64,000 nt of DNA from Haematococcus lacustris (taxonomy: Eukaryota > Chlorophyta > Chlorophyceae > Chlamydomonadales > Haematococcaceae): the NCBI GenBank assembly GCA_030144725.1, contig JASKMD010000017.1:1235434-1299433 (forward strand). The letters are read 5' to 3'. A program made the translations under genes and the position numbers. Shown piece after piece: positions 53,901 to 64,000 of this stretch. Within the stretch, counting starts at the first letter, position 1. Every line of letters starts with the position of its first letter. Under the pieces are notes generated by a model. It saw only the letters and a program-made list of their open reading frames with translations, was not told the origin of the DNA and searched no databases.

Positions 53901-56227
53901 CAGGGGGGGGCTGGGGGGGGGCAGGGCGGGGGGCCAGAGGTGGAGGTGGAGGCGGTGCTGCGCCACCTGCACCAGCTGGCCCAGGCCGCAGCCCCGCACC
54001 AGGCCCAGGACGCGCTGACGCTGATCAAGGTTGGGTCCTTGCTGAGCAGCTAGAGGACGGGGGGGCAGGGGGTGAGGGGGGGTGCTGAGGGTGGGGGGGG
54101 CTGGGCTGCAGCACGGCTGGGCCAGGGCTGCAGTCCTGGGTGTCAGGGAGGGTGGCAGCTCTAGTTCTAGATCTGACCCTTACCCTAGCCCGTGCATGCC
54201 CCCCTAGGGCCTGCCTGCCCCTCTGCTGCTGCACCCTGCCTGCCTCACCCGCTGGCCTGCCTGCCTGCCTGCTGCTGCTGGGCCCTGCTGCCCGTGTGGT
54301 CCAGGCCCTGACCAGCTATGAGGCCCTGCTGGCACTGGTGAGGGGGGCGGCCCCCCGCGGCCTGCTGCCCCCCGCCCCCCCTGCCTACGTCTGGTCCCGC
54401 ATCCACACCCTGGCTGAGGGCAGCTGCATGCCCGCATTCAACTGGAACGGTGCGCCCTCCTGGGCACGAGGGGTGGGCAGGGGGGGGGGCGGCCAGGCAG
54501 GGGCAGGCAACAGGACTGGACAAATGTTGCAAGAGAGCAAGCGTTTCAGCAAGCAGCAGTAGCAGGTGGGCAGGCAGGGGTCGTGTGGGGCTGCCCTGCC
54601 CCTGCTTGGTGTCAGCAGCCCCTCACCAGCCCACGCCTTGGCCAGCACACCCCACCCCTGTGCGCTGCTGACCTGCCGCCCCCTGGCTGGCTGCTGCAGG
54701 TGGGGGGTCCTGGGCAGGCCGGCAGTGGGGCCGCGACCTGCCCACCGACAGCAGTCTGCTGCTCTACCTGTTCGCTGCCTTCCTCCAGGCCCCTGGCTGG
54801 CAGTGGGAGGGCGCAGGGCCGGGGGGGCAGGGCGCAGCGCAGCCCACAGGGCGCGGCATGCCGCTGTTCCTGGGCAGCCTGCCTGCCCGGCCCCCCGCCC
54901 AGCACAGCGCAGTGCTGGCCTACTGGCCGGACAAGCCGGGCAAGGGGGTGGACGTGCTGCTGGCACTGGCGCATCATGGGGGGTCAGGGCCGGGCGGGGC
55001 CTCAGGGGGAATGCTGGGGACTGGCGCTGCGGCGCTGTTCTGCTTCCTGGCTCAGGAGCGGGTGCTGGTGCTGTCGGGCAGCTCTCAGGTATAGGGGAGG
55101 GGGGAGGGGGAGGGGGGGGGGAACATCTGTGGCAAGTGGCCAGTGCATGCGGCACATCCCTCGATCCTGCTCCTGCCCTGCCCCCTCCTCGCCTAACCTT
55201 GTGCCCTGCTGCTCCTTTAGGCCCTGTTCTACGCCATCCTCAGCTTCCTGCAGTACCACAAGCTGAAGTTCAGCGGCGCACTGGGTGCACACTTCCTCCA
55301 GGTCAGGCTGGGGGGGAAGGGGTGGCTGCTTTCATGGGTGGGCTCTGCCCGGGTCAGCCGAGTTACGCACGTACACTATGCCTTACCCTTGAATGGTGAG
55401 GCACGCAGGAGGCCAACCTCCAGTGCCTCAGCACAAGGCGGGCAGTGTCATCAACTTACACACAAGGCCCCAGCTAAAGCACACACACTGCGCGAACAAA
55501 CAACCAACACTACGACAACTCAAGTCTTGCCCTGTCTACTCGCATGCTCCACCACTACCATGCCACTGGCTTTTCTTTGTCTTGTATCCAAGACCACTCA
55601 ATGGTGTGATGTGCTGAACAGATGCAACATTGCCACAAGCCAGCACAGCCTGCCAGCCTTGCAGCTTGAGAAGAGCCAATCACTCTACAGACCATACACA
55701 AGCGCCAGCCACCAGCCTTAAGGCCCGCAGCATAACACATCAAGCAAAAAGCTACAAATGAAGAATCAAAATCCACCTCCCAAGCCTGGCTGCGGCGCGC
55801 CTTTCACAGCATCCAAAGCTGCAGCCCCTAATACATTGCCGGAACAGTGTCAGCCGTACGCCGCCACAGCCACTGCCACCGCTTCCTGCGCCTCAACACG
55901 TCCTAGAAATCCCTCACACCCTCTTGGCCTGTAGGCTGCCGCCCCCCTGCTGCACCACACTAGGCCTGGTGCCCAGCACTGCCTTGCGCCTGGTCAGCCC
56001 TGCACCACCTCCCGTATGCTGCTGACCGCACCTCACCTGGCTGCCTTCCCGTGCCGCCTCATGCCCCCTGGACCCCCTGCCCCCCCTGCCTGCTGCAGGA
56101 CGCCGCCTTAGACCTGGCCAGCGTCATCGAGCCCCCCGCCCCCCGCAGCGGCCTGGCTCAGCAGCAGTCCGTGTGGGGCTGGTGGTTCCCTCCCGCACGC
56201 CAGCCCGACCACAATAAGATGCAGTGA
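50962..56227 (+). CDS. TMEM209: TMEM209-like protein (CytochromB561_N family)
   Basis: Nuclear-envelope/ER membrane protein related to animal TMEM209 and plant homologues. Exons: 50962-51098, 51180-51223, 51295-51338(?), 51423-51538, 51671-51752, 51887-51981, 52508-52740, 53135-53196, 53443-53511, 53667-54029, 54305-54449, 54700-55088, 55221-55301, 56099-56227. Phases agree throughout, giving about 662 residues. Two N-terminal hydrophobic segments (RQALVAAICVSLAYA; SVLYGAAILTG); then SQRKLLGLPP; SDVHTPL; TTPEQLRGVLDAF; a GLPTFALPLTAELPKYRPSW exon; YVWSRIHTLAEGSCMPAFNW; RDLPTDSSLLLYLFAAFLQA; ALFYAILSFLQYHKLKF. These match the family in order. Weak points: the exon 3 donor would be non-consensus GTCAAC (otherwise exon 3 ends in TAG at 51387-51389), and the start of exon 11. 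Intron 7 is full of CCCCACCCC repeats and the last intron is 797 nt. Confidence 0.8.
52796..52990 (+). repeat. CCCCACCCCTC minisatellite in TMEM209 intron
   Basis: C-rich low-complexity repeat between the exons ending 52740 and starting 53135. It creates long Pro-rich frames without coding meaning. Confidence 0.85.
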
Positions 56228-57182
56228 CACACACAGCTGACCTCAGCAGCAGGCCAGGCCAGGCCAGGCTGCAGAGGGCAGACAGGCCAGGCAGGGCACA
56301 CCAGCGCTGGCAGCCACTGCTCAGTGGATGGCGGCTCAGTGGGGCGCCAGCCTGACTCCAACCCACGCCCCACGCTGCCTCCTTCAGGCCAGGGCCCAGG
56401 AAACAGGGTGGCTGCGGCTCGCTTGCTCTCCGCCAGGTGCTCCTGGACAGCTGAGCGGCAGCAGGCCCGGCCAGCTGGCGCCTCAGCGCCCCACACAACC
56501 TGGGTCTGACACCGCCACTCCCAGCTGGCAAATGGAGACACTGCGGGTCAGCAGCAGCAGCAAAATCAGTGCAGCAGGAGGCATGTGCGGCAGTAGCGCG
56601 TACAGTTTTCAAGCATGACGTTGCGACGCGACGCTGCGCAATGCACCTCAACCTAATACTCTAACCTGGGTGCAAACCGCATCTGCTGCAGCGTCCGTCT
56701 ATCTGTCCCTCGCAGAGCGCGCCTAGAGCGAGCAAACCAAGTCGTGACAGTTGGATCCGCAAGTAGCTGTGCAGCCATCAGCAGCCCCGTGCGCGGTTCC
56801 TCGGACGTGTGCTGCACAGCCCGCTTTTCATCTGTTGTAGGAAGGCTGGCGTGTCCGAGGGGGCTCGCACTCAGCTGGCCTGCACCACTCATGCGGCCTT
56901 ATGATGTATGGTGAAGTCGCAGGCTGCGAGCTTTGCGGTCACCAGTGCCCACCTGCCCAGAGCAGGCACATGACGAGAGCTGTGGCGGTCCAGTTGCGGA
57001 GACTTGCGGAGGGTCTTGTCATTTGATGTCCTTCCTAGTTCATGAATAATGGTGGCGTACAGTAAACAACTAGAGCGTGTCGAACAAGCCTGCGTTGGGG
57101 GTTCGGCAAAGTTAGTTAACCATGTGTAACCGACAAGGTGTAGCCCGGCTAGGCTTGTTCGCTGCAGCACGGTCTCGTCTCA
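56228..57182. other. Intergenic region between TMEM209 and the ASCC3-like gene
   Basis: 955 bp, no further gene recognised. It should contain the 3' end of TMEM209 and the promoter of the downstream gene. Confidence 0.5.
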
Positions 57183-57436
57183 ATGGTGGCCATGGCGATC
57201 GACCAGCAGTCGCTGGACCACTACCCGCGCCTTACCAACGTGCTGCGGGTCATCGGGAAAGGCGACACATTAGATGCGGAGTCCCTGTTCGTGTCCCGGC
57301 GCCAAGCACTGGAGGCCAGGCGCAGGAGTCGTCAGGGGCAGGGGCGAGGCCGTGAAGTGCCGGAGGCTGCCAGCCTGAAGCGTCTGCTCTTCCAGTCCTC
57401 GTGGGACTCGGGTCCGTCATCACAGCACCGCTGCTA

Positions 57437-57490
<54 letters not shown>

Positions 57491-59152
57491 CGGGGTCGAG
57501 CCCTGCTGCTGCCGCCTGGTGCTGTGCAGCCCCCAAAGCAGCTCGTGTGGCCTACGACACCTTCTTGACCAGCGTATTGCAGCTGCTGGCAGCGGAGGTG
57601 CCCTCTGCTGAGCTGCAGGCCGCAGCCCTGGCTGCCTGGCAGGCGTTGCTGCCTCTAGGGGAGCCAGAGGCAGCCAGGGGCAGGGGCCCAGTGCAGCTGC
57701 TGCTGGGGCCACACAAGTGCGTGGAGGTCCCCCTCGCCCCCCCTTCCCCCTTCCCCTCTGCCTCCACGCCCTTTACCCCTCCTTAGCCACCCTCCACAGG
57801 GCTGTAGGGCAGCTTAGTAGGCAGGTGCCATCAGCAGGTATGCCAGACTGCTGCCAGGCACTGACCTCATCACCACAAGCATCTGCCTGATGTCCGACCC
57901 CAGGGTGTGCAGTACCTGGGGGGTCAGGCTGCCACCCACCAGGCCCTGAGCCTGAAGGCGCCTGCTGCCATGCTCCACACTCAACCTCTACCACCATGTA
58001 CCATGACAGGGTGATCAGGGCTGACAACTGGGCAAACACGTAAGCTGAGCGTGCTGAGCCTGGGTGCGATGGCGGCGCCCCTGGCTGGCTGCGCTGCAGG
58101 GCTGCCCTCAGTGCCGCCCTGGGCCCGGGCCTGGACCTGAGCGCCACCCAGCCCCTGGTGGCTGCGACCCTGGCGCTGCGCAAGGCCCTGGGGGGCGGGG
58201 CGGGGGGGGTGGGGGGGGCGCAGCAGGCAGGCGCGCTGCAGGCCGCTCCCTCACCCCCCGGGGGGGCCCAGGAGTGGGGTGCGCAGGGCGAGTGGGAGCG
58301 GGAGGGGGGGCAGGGGGGGGTGCAGCAGGCGCTGAGGGCGTCTGGTCTCATGGCGCTGCACCGCTCAGGTGGGAGAGGGGGGGGAGGGGGGGGAGGGGGT
58401 GGGGGGCTGGGGCTGGGGCTGGTCAGCCGGCTGCTGCCAGGCTAGCTGCCGCCCTCTGCGTCCCGCTGCCACTGTGAAGGGCAGGTGAGGGCTGAGGGGC
58501 TGAGGGGCTGAGGCGGGCGGCGTTGACCCCCCCCCTCCCCCCTGCAGGCACTGCGGGCAGCCAGCCTGGCCCCCCTGGCGTGGGTGCCGCCCCCTCCCCC
58601 GCTGAGCTGCAGGCCCTGGTGCGGGGGGCGGCACCCGGGGGGGCGGCTGGGCGCAGCTTCAGCCTGCTGCCTGCCGCCCAGCCTGGGGGTCAGGGTGAGA
58701 GTGAGGGCGAGGAGGAGCTGGGGGAGGAGTACGAGGAGGGCAAGCGGCTGCGCCAGGTGGGCCCAGCAGGGGGGCAGGCGGCAGGCGGCACCAGGGACCG
58801 GGGGGGGCGCCTGGGGCTTGGGGTGTGGGGGGGGGCGCAGGGGTGGCCGCCCTGTGCCTGACCGTAACCCGCACTGAGTGTGGGCAGTGTGTGTGGGAGG
58901 GGGGGGGACTGGGGCCGTGGCGCCTGCTCCTGAAGCGCTGGAGTGCAGCTGGCCGCCGCTCCTGAGTGCCGCAGCCTGGTGCTGGCGCGCTGCTGCTGCT
59001 GCTGTGCCCCCCCAGTGCCCTGCAGCGCCCCACCCAGCCTGCTGCTGGCCCCTCACAAGGCCCTGCCTGACACCCCTGCACCCCCCCCCTTCCCCCCTCA
59101 CCTCCCCACACCACCTCACCCCCCCCTTGCCCGCCGCGGTGTCTCCCCTCCA

Positions 59153-59216
<64 letters not shown>

Positions 59217-59571
59217 GCCTCAGATCAACCTGCACTGGCTGCAGCGCTGGGCGCAGCGCACCACCGGCTTCCCCCCTGACTGCCTGGCCGACCTGTGTGA
59301 GAGCCTAGCCACGGTGCTGCTGCTGAGTGCGGGGGGGGGCCAGGGGGCGCTGGAGGAGGCCGCGGGGCAGCTGCTGGAGCTGGTGGGGCAGGAGGCCGCG
59401 GAGGCTGTGGCGCAGCTGATGCAGCAGCGGTGAGTGGCGGGGGGGGGGGACGGCAAGGTGCGGCAGCGGGGGGGGGGGGGGCAGGGGGCGGGGGAGAAGC
59501 TGGGATGGGCGGGAGGGCTGAGAGTGGGCGCTTGCTGAGCCCTGCCCCGCCCAGCCCTTGCTCTTGCCCTG

Positions 59572-59611
<40 letters not shown>

Positions 59612-59750
59612 CGTCTGGTGTTGGGGGCGCTGCAGCTGGCGCTGGCCAAGATCCGCGAGGATGAGGAGCGGCAGGGCGGCGCAGCCAGCAATGCCGGCCT
59701 ATGGATCACAGGCAGGCCGCAGGGCAGGGGGGGGGGGCAGGGCGGGGCAG
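57183..59750 (+). CDS. ASCC3: ASCC3 / DExH14-type Ski2-like helicase, N-terminal part (runs into gap)
   Basis: Large RNA/DNA helicase family that in animals disassembles collided ribosomes and assists alkylation repair; plants have DExH14. Exons joining in phase: 57183-57411, 57542-57716, 58100-58368, 58548-58756, 59224-59429 and 59611 into the gap. Matches to the plant N-terminus in order: YPRLTNVLR and the following helix; SWDSA-RVAYDTFLTSVLQLLA; AALSAALGPGLDL; an acidic GEEELGEEYEEGKRLRQ; INLHWLQRWA; QLLELVGQEAAEAVAQLMQQ; RRLVLGALQLALAKIREDEE. None of the helicase motifs is in the window; they would lie beyond the 59751-60250 gap. Two ATGs, at 57183 and 57192, are possible starts. The first donor (GTCCGT) is weak and the 384- and 467-nt introns may hide small exons. 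Confidence 0.68.
57438..57488 (+). repeat. (CTG)17 in intron 1 of the ASCC3-like gene
   Basis: Uninterrupted trinucleotide run between exons 1 and 2; the same triplet recurs in two later introns. Confidence 0.95.
59154..59213 (+). repeat. (CTG)20 just upstream of an exon
   Basis: Uninterrupted; ends 10 nt before the acceptor at 59223. Confidence 0.95.
59574..59606 (+). repeat. (CTG)11 just upstream of an exon
   Basis: Uninterrupted; ends 4 nt before the CCAG acceptor (exon from 59611). Confidence 0.95.
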
Positions 59751-60250
59751 NNNNNNNNNNNNNNNNNNNNNNNNNNNNNNNNNNNNNNNNNNNNNNNNNN
59801 NNNNNNNNNNNNNNNNNNNNNNNNNNNNNNNNNNNNNNNNNNNNNNNNNNNNNNNNNNNNNNNNNNNNNNNNNNNNNNNNNNNNNNNNNNNNNNNNNNNN
59901 NNNNNNNNNNNNNNNNNNNNNNNNNNNNNNNNNNNNNNNNNNNNNNNNNNNNNNNNNNNNNNNNNNNNNNNNNNNNNNNNNNNNNNNNNNNNNNNNNNNN
60001 NNNNNNNNNNNNNNNNNNNNNNNNNNNNNNNNNNNNNNNNNNNNNNNNNNNNNNNNNNNNNNNNNNNNNNNNNNNNNNNNNNNNNNNNNNNNNNNNNNNN
60101 NNNNNNNNNNNNNNNNNNNNNNNNNNNNNNNNNNNNNNNNNNNNNNNNNNNNNNNNNNNNNNNNNNNNNNNNNNNNNNNNNNNNNNNNNNNNNNNNNNNN
60201 NNNNNNNNNNNNNNNNNNNNNNNNNNNNNNNNNNNNNNNNNNNNNNNNNN
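59751..60250. other. Assembly gap (500 N)
   Basis: Exactly 500 unknown bases, probably a placeholder length, flanked right by (CGGG)n. Part of the ASCC3-like gene is lost here. Confidence 0.99.
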
Positions 60251-60350
60251 CGGGCGGGCGGGCGGGCGGGCGGGCGGGCGGGCGGGCGGGCGGGCGGGCG
60301 GGCGGGCGGGCGGGCGGGCGGGCGGGCGGGCGGGCGGGCGGGCGGGCGGG

Positions 60351-60382
<32 letters not shown>
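60251..60382 (+). repeat. (CGGG)n followed by (CAGG)n
   Basis: 100 bp of CGGG and 32 bp of CAGG directly after the gap; probably the cause of the gap. Confidence 0.95.
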
Positions 60383-60491
60383 CCAGGGGGCGGCTGCGGT
60401 GTGGGTAACCCTGCCCCTGCCCCTGCCCCTCCTGGCCCTGCTGGGGGGGTAGCGTCACATGCCATCTGCTGCCGCCCCCTCCTGGTTGCAG

Positions 60492-60884
60492 TGCAGGAGG
60501 AGGGAGGTGACAGCGGCCATGTGGTGGGACGGGAGCAGCAGCACCCTGACAGCCACCAGACCTGGGTGGAGGTCAGTCCGGGGGAGGGGGGCTGGGGGGG
60601 GGCTGGGGGGGGGGCTGGTAGGGGGGGATCAGGGTAATAGAGGGGCAGGGTCAGGTCATGCAGGCAGCATGCCGTGTTAGGTTTAGGCTGTGACGGCGCT
60701 TGGGGGACTGGCCTGCCTGCTTAGCCATGGGACCTGGCCTGGCCTGGAGGTTGGCCGAGAGGTAGGCAGCAGGGGGCAGGCAGGTAGCCAGACCCCCCTG
60801 GGGTGCGCCTGGCTGCAGGTGGAGCGGCTGCAGCAACCGCTGTGTGGCGCCTCACGCCCACACCACTTCAGAGGCGTGTGCACG
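60492..60884 (+). CDS. Possible further exons of the ASCC3-like gene
   Basis: Two blocks with good splice-like borders: 60492-60571 (TTGCAG before, GTCAGT after; EEGGDSGHVVGREQQHPDSH) and 60819-60884 (GCTGCAG before, GTAGGG after; VERLQQPLCGASRPHHFRGV). Both lie on the same strand as the upstream gene. Family membership is not shown by motifs, and the gap prevents checking the phase. Confidence 0.3.
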
Positions 60885-61085
60885 GTAGGGGTCACACCTG
60901 GCAAACGAGGGGGTCACACTTGGCCGCCCTGGGGCTGTGCCCTGCCGAGACGCTCTGAGCCCACACAGCCTGGGGTCTCAAGGTCACCTTGCCACCTGGC
61001 CTGAGGCCCCTCAGCCCTCCTTACCCCTCATCTGCATGCTGTCCAGCTTCCGCTGCATTGACAAGCTCAGTGGACTGCCGACCCC

Positions 61086-64000
61086 TACCCTGACCCTGAC
61101 CCTGACCCTGACCCTGACCCTGACCCTGACCCTGACCCTGACCCTGACCCTGACCCTGACCCTGACCCTGACCCTGACCCTGACCCTGACCCTGACCCTG
61201 ACCCTGACCCTGACCCTGACCCTGACCCTGACCCTGACCCTGACCCTGACCCTGACCCTGACCCTGACCCTGACCCTGACCCTGACCCTGACCCTGACCC
61301 TGACCCTGACCCTGACCCTGACCCTGACCCTGACCCTGACCCTGACCCTGACCCTGACCCTGACCCTGACCCTGACCCTGACCCTGACCCTGACCCTGAC
61401 CCTGACCCTGACCCTGACCCTGACCCTGACCCTGACCCGACCCCGACCCTGACCCTGACCCTGACCCCGACCCCGACCCTGACCCTGACCCTGACCCTGA
61501 CCCTGACCCTGACCCTGACCCTGACCCTGACCCTGACCCTGACCCTGACCCTGACCCTGACCCTGACCCTGACCCTGACCCTGACCCTGACCCTGACCCT
61601 GACCCTGACCTGACCCTGACCCTGACCCTGACCCCGACCCCGACCCTGACCCTGACCCTGACCCCGACCCGACCTGACCCTGACCCTGACCCTGACCCTG
61701 ACCCTGACCCTGACCCTGACCCTGACCCTGACCCTGACCCTGACCCTGACCCTGACCCTGACCCTGACCCTGACCCTGACCCTGACCCTGACCCTGACCC
61801 TGACCCTGACCCTGACCCTGACCCTGACCCTGACCCTGACCCTGACCCCTGACCCTGACCCTGACCCTGACCCTGACCCTGACCCTGACCCTGACCCTGA
61901 CCCTGACCCTGACCCTGACCCTGACCCTGACCCTGACCCTGACCCTGACCCTGACCCTGACCCTGACCCTGACCCTGACCCTGACCCTGACCCTGACCCT
62001 GACCCTGACCCTGACCCTGACCCTGACCCTGACCCTGACCCTGACCCTGACCCTGACCCTGACCCTGACCCTGACCTGACCCTGACCCTGACCCTGACCC
62101 TGACCCTGACCCTGACCCTGACCCTGACCCTGACCCTGACCCTGACCCTGACCCTGACCCTGACCCTGACCCTGACCCTGACCCTGACCCTGACCCTGAC
62201 CCTGACCCTGACCCTGACCCTGACCCTGACCTGACCCTGACCCTGACCCTGACCCTGACCCTGACCCTGACCCTGACCCTGACCCTGACCCTGACCCTGA
62301 CCCTGACCCTGACCCTGACCCTGACCCTGACCCTGACCCTGACCCTGACCCTGACCCTGACCCTGACCCTGACCCTGACCCTGACCCTGACCCTGACCCT
62401 GACCCTGACCCTGACCCTGACCCTGACCCTGACCCTGACCCTGACCCTGACCCTGACCCTGACCCTGACCCTGACCCTGACCCTGACCCTGACCCTGACC
62501 CTGACCCTGACCCTGACCCTGACCCTGACCCTGACCCTGACCCTGACCCTGACCCTGACCCTGACCCTGACCCTGACCCTGACCCTGACCCTGACCCTGA
62601 CCCTGACCCTGACCCTGACCCTGACCCTGACCCTGACCCTGACCCTGACCCTGACCCTGACCCTGACCCTGACCCTGACCCTGACCCTGACCCTGACCCT
62701 GACCCTGACCCTGACCCTGACCCTGACCCTGACCTGACCCTGACCCTGACCCTGACCTGACCCTGACCCTGACCCTGACCCTGACCCTGACCTGACCCTG
62801 ACCTGACCCTGACCCTGACCCTGACCCTGACCCTGACCCTGACCCTGACCCTGACCCTGACCCTGACCTGACCCTGACCCTGACCCTGACCCTGACCCTG
62901 ACCCTGACCCTGACCCTGACCCTGACCCTGACCCTGACCCTGACCCTGACCCTGACCCTGACCCTGACCCTGACCCTGACCCTGACCCTGACCCTGACCC
63001 TGACCCTGACCCTGACCCTGACCTGACCCTGACCCTGACCCTGACCTGACCCTGACCCTGACCTGACCTGACCCTGACCCTGACCCTGACCCTGACCCTG
63101 ACCCTGACCCTGACCCTGACCCTGACCCTGACCCTGACCCTGACCCTGACCCTGACCCTGACCTGACCCTGACCCTGACCTGACCTGACCCTGACCTGAC
63201 CCTGACCTGACCTGACCTGACCCTGACCTGACCTGACCTGACCTGACCTGACCTGACCTGACCTGACCTGACCTGACCTGACCCTGACCTGACCTGACCT
63301 GACCTGACCTGACCTGACCTGACCCTGACCCTGACCTGACCTGACCTGACCTGACCTGACCTGACCTGACCTGACCTGACCCTGACCCTGACCTGACCTG
63401 ACCTGACCTGACCTGACCTGACCTGACCTGACCTGACCTGACCTGACCTGACCTGACCTGACCTGACCTGACCTGACCCTGACCCTGACCCTGACCCTGA
63501 CCTGACCCTGACCCGACCCTGACCCTGACCTGACCTGACCCTGACCTGACCTGACCTGACCTGACCTGACCTGACCTGACCTGACCTGACCTGACCCTGA
63601 CCTGACCTGACCTGACCTGACCCTGACCTGACCTGACCTGACCTGACCTGACCTGACCTGACCTGACCCTGACCCTGACCCTGACCTGACCTGACCCTGA
63701 CCCTGACCCTGACCCTGACCCTGACCCTGACCTGACCCTGACCCTGACCCTGACCCTGACCCTGACCCTGACCTGACCTGACCCTGACCCTGACCCTGAC
63801 CCTGACCCTGACCCTGACCTGACCTGACCCTGACCCCTGACCTGACCTGACCTGACCTGACCCCGACCCCGACCCCGACCCGACCCCGACCTGACCTGAC
63901 CCTGACCTGACCTGACCTGACCTGACCTGACCTGACCTGACCTGACCCTGACCCTGACCCTGACCCTGACCCTGACCCTGACCCTGACCCTGACCCTGAC
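61086..64000 (+). repeat. CCCTGA / CCTGA satellite (about 2.9 kb, continues past window)
   Basis: Mostly CCCTGA repeats to about 63150, then increasingly CCTGA 5-mers, with sporadic CCCCGA. On the other strand these are TCAGGG and TCAGG, one base from the telomeric TTAGGG and TTAGG. The C-rich strand reads 5' to 3' toward the window end, which is the wrong orientation for a chromosome end on the right. No gene inside. Confidence 0.97.

Noticed and set aside
59305..60637. Frames of 235-386 codons spanning the N-run
   Set aside because: They are held open only by 500 unknown bases and (CGGG)n.
60937..61452. Thr-Leu repeat frame in the terminal satellite
   Set aside because: CCCTGA repeats leave two frames free of stops; no gene context.
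61086..64000. True right-hand chromosome end
   Set aside because: The C-rich strand runs 5' to 3' toward the end, opposite to a right telomere, and the unit is TCAGGG rather than TTAGGG.

Overview
The window looks like nuclear DNA of a GC-rich chlorophyte alga, probably Chlamydomonadales. A Haematococcus-type genome would fit, but the species is inference. The reasons are short GT-AG introns (about 65-125 nt) with (C)TGCAG acceptors, (CTG)n runs inside introns, proteins that resemble land-plant relatives, chromodomain Ty3/gypsy elements, and TTAGGG-type interstitial repeats. There are no operons and no bacterial-style genes. About three quarters of the window is repeats and nested transposons. 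Ordinary host genes occupy roughly 49.7-60.9 kb.

Layout, left to right. 1-452: the end of a chromovirus pol gene and its 3' LTR. 453-14235: a large inverted repeat with arms of about 6.2 kb (453-6681 and 8010-14235). It is centred exactly on a DNA element, 6615-8076, with perfect 67-bp terminal inverted repeats starting CACTCCGGG. Each arm holds a truncated chromovirus (integrase, chromodomain, 3' LTR) and CT-rich, intron-like modules that are themselves inverted within the arm, so a ~960-bp module occurs four times. 14236-16580: further modules, a CTG/CCCCC tract, a CCAGTACTGG minisatellite and an array of GACCCTGCGCAGGGTC palindromes. 16586-19290: a complete LTR element (target duplication catgg). 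21947-28105: a complete 6.2-kb LTR element on the minus strand (target duplication gggtc). It contains a 3.1-kb DNA transposon (23763-26841) that carries a spliced coiled-coil/SAP-domain gene, and that gene is itself hit by a foldback MITE. 28.1-44.5 kb: MITEs, decayed element copies, minisatellites, an 866-bp tandem duplication, a probable hAT-like element and a (GCCCC)n array. 44576-47572: a very young LTR element with identical LTRs (target duplication caaga), immediately upstream of the C-terminal part of a Pif1/Helitron-type helicase.

Host genes, reconstructed by joining exons whose phases all agree except at one TMEM209 junction: a complex I subunit NDUFA6/B14 (minus strand, 49726-50464); a divergently arranged TMEM209-like membrane protein (plus strand, 50962-56227); and the N-terminal part of an ASCC3/DExH14-type Ski2-like helicase (plus strand, from 57183), which runs into a 500-base assembly gap. 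NDUFA6 and TMEM209 share a ~500-bp intergenic region. The window ends in about 2.9 kb of CCCTGA/CCTGA (TCAGGG/TCAGG on the other strand) satellite.

Splice joins, family names and element classes are by-eye calls. The large palindrome should be checked against raw long reads before it is treated as biology.
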